DNA of 64,000 nt from Dactylellina haptotyla (taxonomy: Eukaryota; Ascomycota; Orbiliomycetes; Orbiliales; Orbiliaceae). The position numbers and the translations under genes were made by a program. The notes below the pieces were generated by a model, which had not been told where the DNA came from, did not search any database, and saw only the letters and a list, made by a program, of their open reading frames with translations. Within the stretch, counting starts at the first letter, position 1. Every line of letters begins with the position of its first letter. The stretch lies in assembly GCA_031310005.1 (NCBI GenBank), contig CM062385.1, positions 3,410,001 through 3,474,000 on the forward strand, written 5' to 3'. Of this stretch, positions 58,828 through 64,000 are shown piece by piece.

Positions 58828-60054
58828 TTATGCTATCTGAGCTCTAGATATGGTCTCGAATTCATCAAATTTCTCTTTCTCTCTTGTGTCGACAGTTGAC
58901 ATAGTAGTTACTAATGAAACCGTAGGACTAGATGCCGCCGAAGGTTCCGATTCTGACACTGATTGGTCGGAATTTGCATCGCCATACCTTACTAATCCCT
59001 GCATTGTTGTATCTTTATACATCCTCTCAATCGCCGAGTCCCGAAACTTTCTCATCGCATCATGTCTTTCCTTTTGCCAAGTGGCTAATGTGAAAACCAT
59101 TATCCCACTCATGCAAATTTGTCCCAGAGCAACATGATAAAATCTCATAATATCAATATCGTATGGTGTGAGTTTCTTCAGTCCCTCGAGAGTCTGAACT
59201 TTAGGGTCCACTTGCATTAAGATTCGTTGCACTTCCGTTCTCATCTGCCGCATAGCATCGTTGGAGAGCGAGTCCCTGTCATCGCCGGCTCGAAGACAAC
59301 TAGTCACAAAATTATGTATCGTGTCTTTTTCTTCTTCAGATTCATAAAGGTAGATATGCGGCCCGGTAAGATATAGTGGTGATTCCTGCTGTAGCTTTTT
59401 GTACGCCATGGTCACGTAAATCATTGCTAAAGACCATTCTTTCGCTGTTCTCGTCCAGCTCACAATCGTTTCCTCAAGCTCTTCATCGCTCAATGCAAGT
59501 ACGTCGTAAAACATATTCCAGAGACACAACCGTCCAGGTTTTATCGTGTCGTTTCTCCATGGGTATTTCATTGCCCCTAATTCTGGTTTCTTGCCTACAG
59601 AAACTGCCATTAGAAATGTAGCTGTGGCAGCTGTGTTCTCCGGTTCACGGAGCATCTCGCAGAGGTTGTAGTAGTATGAACCGCCGATCTTCTTCTTGTT
59701 GCGTAGCATCTTCGGTCCGTGTAGGTTGAGTACTTCAAGGATAGATGCAACTATATTTGAATAAAGTACCTGCTCGTGGTAATAGCAAGTAGCCTGTGTG
59801 AGAAGCATGGCAAGAACGTGGTCCGAGGGATTGCAGGTGCCGGAAGGTACATCCACAGCGTTAAAACGGTCCTGTTCCCATTGATCTAAGGTCCCCATAA
59901 TAGGAATTGTGTCAAAGCGACCAAGTCCGTCCTCGATAGATACTAAATCGAAATCGTCGGTTTGTGGAGGCTCGCGTACGCGATTTGGATGAGTGCATTT
60001 CGTATGGACTGGCTCCGTCGTCTCCTCTGCCACTATGCACGTGGGTGGGCACAT
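58828..60054 (-). CDS. Hypothetical protein, 408 residues
   Basis: Not recognised. I start at the ATG at 60054 (MCPPTCIV); the open frame continues 12 codons upstream only to a TTG. The protein is mostly hydrophilic and alpha-helical in composition. A helical core with YYYNLCEML, WRNDTIKPGRLCLWNMFYD and EEKDTIHNFVTSCLR is followed by a moderately hydrophobic stretch near 320-338 (FYHVALGQICMSGIMVF). The C-terminus is Ser-rich, with an acidic end. One or two membrane passes are possible. No catalytic motif of a known family is seen. Its neighbours are two membrane proteins, so a membrane-related role is conceivable. Confidence 0.65.
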   Translation of the reverse strand: MCPPTCIVAEETTEPVHTKCTHPNRVREPPQTDDFDLVSIEDGLGRFDTIPIMGTLDQWEQDRFNAVDVPSGTCNPSDHVLAMLLTQATCYYHEQVLYSNIVASILEVLNLHGPKMLRNKKKIGGSYYYNLCEMLREPENTAATATFLMAVSVGKKPELGAMKYPWRNDTIKPGRLCLWNMFYDVLALSDEELEETIVSWTRTAKEWSLAMIYVTMAYKKLQQESPLYLTGPHIYLYESEEEKDTIHNFVTSCLRAGDDRDSLSNDAMRQMRTEVQRILMQVDPKVQTLEGLKKLTPYDIDIMRFYHVALGQICMSGIMVFTLATWQKERHDAMRKFRDSAIERMYKDTTMQGLVRYGDANSDQSVSESEPSAASSPTVSLVTTMSTVDTREKEKFDEFETISRAQIA

Positions 60055-61655
60055 TATTATTGCAAAGCAAGATGATTCGAAGAGCTTCAAGGTTGAGTGT
60101 GTGACATTGAATTCCTAAGGTTTACGATGGTATTAATTTTTTGATCACCATCCTATAAGCGTAGATCTTTTTCGATTTACTCACAGTCCCAAATTGCATA
60201 ATATTGATGCAGTAAATTTAGTATCATCTAATATTAGTGTTCTGCACCATATATACAATAAATGCGAAGCTTTTTGTTCAGGAACATCATTACCACAATG
60301 GTGATTCAAAACCAACGTTCGAGGTATTGATCATGATTTTCTTTGTTCGATGAAAGTCAACTCAAAAAAATTGTTGGGTTTCGCGTGCGGCGTAGTAATT
60401 CAACCTAGGTCACTTAATGCGAGGTTTAAGGACGATATCAACCGGTTGGCACTGTTCGGTTAGGCGTCGTTGAAACAGACCGATAGATCTCATCCCCAAG
60501 CCGCTCAACATTTGCAATTTCGAATCATGGTTAACCGGGTTATGTGTTGATATCAACCCATGTTCTGTGAAACTACGCAGATTGTCATAGTGAGACGAGT
60601 GAGTATATTCCAGCTTCCGCTTAAAATGTGTAGAGTGGTCATCTCAGTTGCAAGTTGAAATGTTACATATTGAGTATATATTCATGCATTGTTGTTGGTA
60701 GTTAGAGCTGTGGTTCCAACGGCTACCACTTGCAGAATTTATTATTGATGTTGGAACTGGCGTCGCTATCAAGCAGACGAAAGCTCAATGCAGCCAATGC
60801 AGCAATATGATTGCAACAAAGCATTTTGTTTGCAGGAAGAAAATAGTTGTGGGTTACAGCAAGCTATAAGTTGTCGCTTCCGAAGCACCACGAACACGTT
60901 CAGCTCGCATAGGCCAAAGTGTTAGGTCTACGCGAAATATAAACTGAAAGACGGAAGATATAGGTTATCAAACCATCTAAGTTACAACGGCGGCCCCGTT
61001 GTACCATTTATCCCAGCAATATTTGTCTTCCGGGCCGGTTGTAGCTTCCAGTCAGTATTGTTGAAGCGGAAAGAGCAAAAAATAATAATTCCATCGAAAC
61101 GAAAATCGAGTGAAATATTGTCATAGGAGCAAGAAATCAATTAGCTTCGATGAAATGAAGCGCTTTTACCAGCACTGCAGTTATGTAAAACCACTCTCGT
61201 TTCTAATCCGCCCTAAGAGGGTGTCTTCGCGAGTCTACCGATGTATTGTCAAGAATGTATGTTTGTTGGCACAATTCAGATGTCTTTTGTTGGAGATGAA
61301 ATTTCACTGCATCTGACAGAAATTAGAATATGCATACATTTTGCTTTTTCTAATTAAGCTGGGGTGATGTACTGAAATGTAATTGATTCACTAGCACTTC
61401 ACACGCTAATGAATCACCCCTTGGAGTGTGGACTGACCACATTACGGAAGTTGCCAAACTCAAGTATACTGGCGGCCTGATATTTCGAGACAAAAACACT
61501 GGCACCAAGCTCAATCATCTCCTTAAGTCGAAGATAGGTATATATGCGAGTATATAAAAGTATCAAGCGTACAATTTAACTTCCGATATCTATTTTAGAG
61601 AACCTATCATGTTTGAATCCAGAGATATCACAAATACGCATCTAGTTTAAACCTG
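60055..61655. other. Intergenic, 1.6 kb
   Basis: AT-rich 5' flank of the hypothetical gene and 3' flank of the CorA-like gene. A 68-codon frame at 61110-61316 lacks motifs. Nothing supported. Confidence 0.55.
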
Positions 61656-63930
61656 CTAACCCCGCCCGGACAAGATATTTGCCCATACTATTTCATTCAA
61701 ATATTCTGAAGATTGTCGCCAAGCTCTCCAACTCATCAAATATCCTACTGATACCATCCAAAACCAGATCCAAGCAATTGTAATTGCAACTTTTCTTCTC
61801 ACTGGTAACTCGTTCAGCCCCTCAACCCCCCCAAGCCAAATTAAAGTTGGTAGAAGGGCGACAAATATCGCAAACGATACAATTATCACCAATCTCCTAA
61901 ATTCCTGGAATCTTTTGAGCCCTCCGTGGTTGCGGAACAACGATATTCTACTTGTAACGTTGTACCAAATTCCTAAGAATGCCCATAAGGACGTCATGGT
62001 AATAATAATCTGTACAGATCGTGGAATTGTTCTTTCAACATTGTCGTAGCTCCAAGCAAATGTTACTGGCACGCATACTATAATGCTAATGCAGAAGAGC
62101 GTCACATAAACAAACTCTTCTTTTTCAGTCAATCTCCCAAGTGCTCCTACTGGGAACACAAGACTAGCATCAAAAATAGCAATCGTTACCAATATTTTCT
62201 GCCATACCTTTAGCTGAGGTTGCCGAGACCACGGGTACCAAAATAGGATTATAGCCATCGTGAGAGAGCAACCCCAAGCTATTTGATCTAGAACCGTTGG
62301 AATAAAAGCCCGGGTTCTGTTAAAAGCCGCTACCGTGTGGGTCAATATCAGACCTAATCCACAACATACGGAAATCTTGACCGCGAGCTCTAACCCCGAT
62401 TCCATTGAGACGAAAAGGATACCATAGGAAGCAACGACTATGGCCGTCCGATCAATATTTTTCGACCAGTGGCGGAAGTTAATATAATCGGACAATGAGC
62501 AAACCCAGGCGCTACTTATGAATGTTAGGATAACAGCTGTGATTTTGAATTCTATAGTTCGCGCATGCATTAGAACTAGAGGTATCCCAACGGCCCAGCA
62601 TATCATAAGAGCAAATACATGGTAGTATAGCGATTTTGCGAGAAACACTTTCCAGTAAAAATGTACATATGTCAAGGGTGTTATGTTTTCAGGCACTAGA
62701 AGAGTGTCGTCGGTAAAAAGTGGGCCTTTGATCTTGGCTTCGATATAGCGGGGAATGCTGCTGATTATGAAAAGGCGGGCACCGTAAGAAACTGTTGACA
62801 GAGCCAGCGCCAGGACCGCAAACTTTGTGACCGAAGGTTTGAGTGACTATATAGAATGGAAATAAGCGATTTTGAACAGGTTTTATGAATTGAGGCAAAT
62901 TTAAATGTAAACAAATATGACCCCAACATACCTCGATCTGCATGCTATAAAAAGCAGCGGCAAAACTTGTTGGTATAAACAGAAACGCGAGTTCCGTGAG
63001 TTTACCAACTGATGCCGCCTCCGATATTGCCTCCTGGTTCGCTAATATTGACATTGATGACATTAAAGCTTGAAAGGTCTTCTCTACTCGTCCCTTCACT
63101 TCTACCATATACTCTGTAAGCTCATTCAACGAGGATTCTGTTCTATCCAGTTCCTCTGTAAAACAAGAACCTGCGAAATACAGCGTATAACCTTTCTGCA
63201 TTGATGTGAGCATTTGTCGAGTGTGTTTAATGGAATGTGCCATATCCGCCAAGACCAAACGACATGGCGACAATAATGGCCTCCAAACTTCAATATTTTC
63301 TTGCAACCGCTTGTTGTCCACCATTTCTTTGTCAATCAAATCTAAAGTATCTTCTATTACGGACAAAGTACCAGAGTACTCAACCAGGATACCCCTTGAA
63401 AAATGAAGTTCGCATGTTGCTAAAGTGTCCCACTTGCCCGAATTGTTCCAATACTCTAGGTATTCGAAGAACAGTTCTCTTGAGGTCCTCACGGCCCCGA
63501 GCCGTGTCACCCGTCCAACCGCCTCTGAATCCTCCATATATGGCCCAATTCGCTTTCCTACTCCGCAAAAAAGGTCGAACTCCTTGATCCCTCCTCCATT
63601 ACTGATATTCCGAGACGGATCGAAAAGGTAAATGATTATATCATGTCCATTGCAGAACACTTGTATCTTTGATACGGTTTCCTCAGCGGCGTACGTTTTT
63701 ATGTCGCCTTCGTCAGGTGCGATTGGATAACGTGGTCGGTACACGTTGCTCGACCGATGAAACCCAGCTTTTGAGAAGGACTCAAAACTATAAAGCCCTT
63801 TTTCCTGCGAGCCATCAACAGACCGCCCAGCCTCGCGAAGAAGTGTCCATTGTTCTGTTTGCGCAATCCTCGTTTCCATCAGGTTTACTCGACTCCATTC
63901 AAGATGAAATTGGGTGTTGTCTGGGGGCAT
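61656..63930 (-). CDS. CorA-like membrane protein with extended multi-pass C-terminus
   Basis: Exons 63930-62932 and 62846-61656 give 729 residues. The N-terminal 330 residues resemble fungal CorA-like (Mg2+-transporter-like) proteins. A soluble alpha/beta part and a long helical stretch (about 190-310) precede the signature region LTELAFLFIPTSFAAAFYSMQIE. The GMN selectivity motif of true Mg2+ channels is absent (SMQ at this site). After this helix come about nine more hydrophobic segments (about 340-700), many more than the two of CorA. Ion transport is therefore unproven, and this may be a CorA-derived fusion. I see no further gene between its start and the window end. Confidence 0.78.
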
Positions 63931-64000
63931 ATTTTCCTCCGGTTGAAAATTTTAAATTCCCTCCCCCATCGATACTTAATTTTGTTATCGAATATCTCTC

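Overview
The window is nuclear DNA from a filamentous ascomycete. Genes are broken by short GT-AG introns of about 40-120 nt, with CTAAC/CTGAC-like branch sites visible in several. The families are typical of fungi: GH3 beta-glucosidase, WSC, CFEM-like, PTH11/rhodopsin-type and CorA-like membrane proteins, AN1-APH kinases, spherulin-4 and HAP phytase. A leotiomycete-like, plant- or litter-associated species is my inference, not something the sequence proves. I support 24 protein-coding loci. Most exon structures were worked out by eye from conserved protein motifs plus splice consensus, and the joins given are in frame.

Layout. 1-7.4 kb (minus strand): the 5' half of a GH3 beta-glucosidase running off the left edge, then a 1485-residue secreted beta-propeller/WSC mosaic. 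7.4-11.7 kb: gene-poor, with one probable cytochrome P450 relic. 11.7-15.8 kb: a Ser/Thr-rich surface protein, an AN1-finger/APH-kinase fusion and a 56-residue spliced zinc-finger-like peptide followed by a strong G-quadruplex motif. 17.5-27.1 kb: aldo/keto reductase, secreted acid-sphingomyelinase-like phosphodiesterase and a 14-exon glutamate decarboxylase. 28.4-37.4 kb: alpha/beta hydrolase, MsrB, rhodopsin-domain membrane protein, SDR and a two-module extradiol-dioxygenase-like VOC protein. 38-46.8 kb: membrane-anchored HAP phytase, divergent esterase-like-phytase family protein, spherulin-4/GH135-like protein and CFEM-like single-pass protein. 49-64 kb: a small Kex2-processed cysteine-rich secreted protein, type-B carboxylesterase divergent from homogentisate 1,2-dioxygenase, then three membrane or unknown proteins ending with a CorA-like protein.

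How the genes fit together. Several concern plant-derived substrates or the cell exterior (GH3, WSC, phytase pair, sphingomyelinase, spherulin-4, secreted peptide). Others concern aromatic or redox metabolism (homogentisate dioxygenase, VOC dioxygenase, SDR, AKR, MsrB). There is no classical secondary-metabolite core gene, transposase, rRNA or tRNA that I can support. I see no CRISPR-like or prokaryotic defence system. The most unusual items are the AN1-APH fusion beside a small peptide with the same cysteine spacing, the G-quadruplex behind that peptide gene, and the unrecognised protein at 58.8-60.1 kb.
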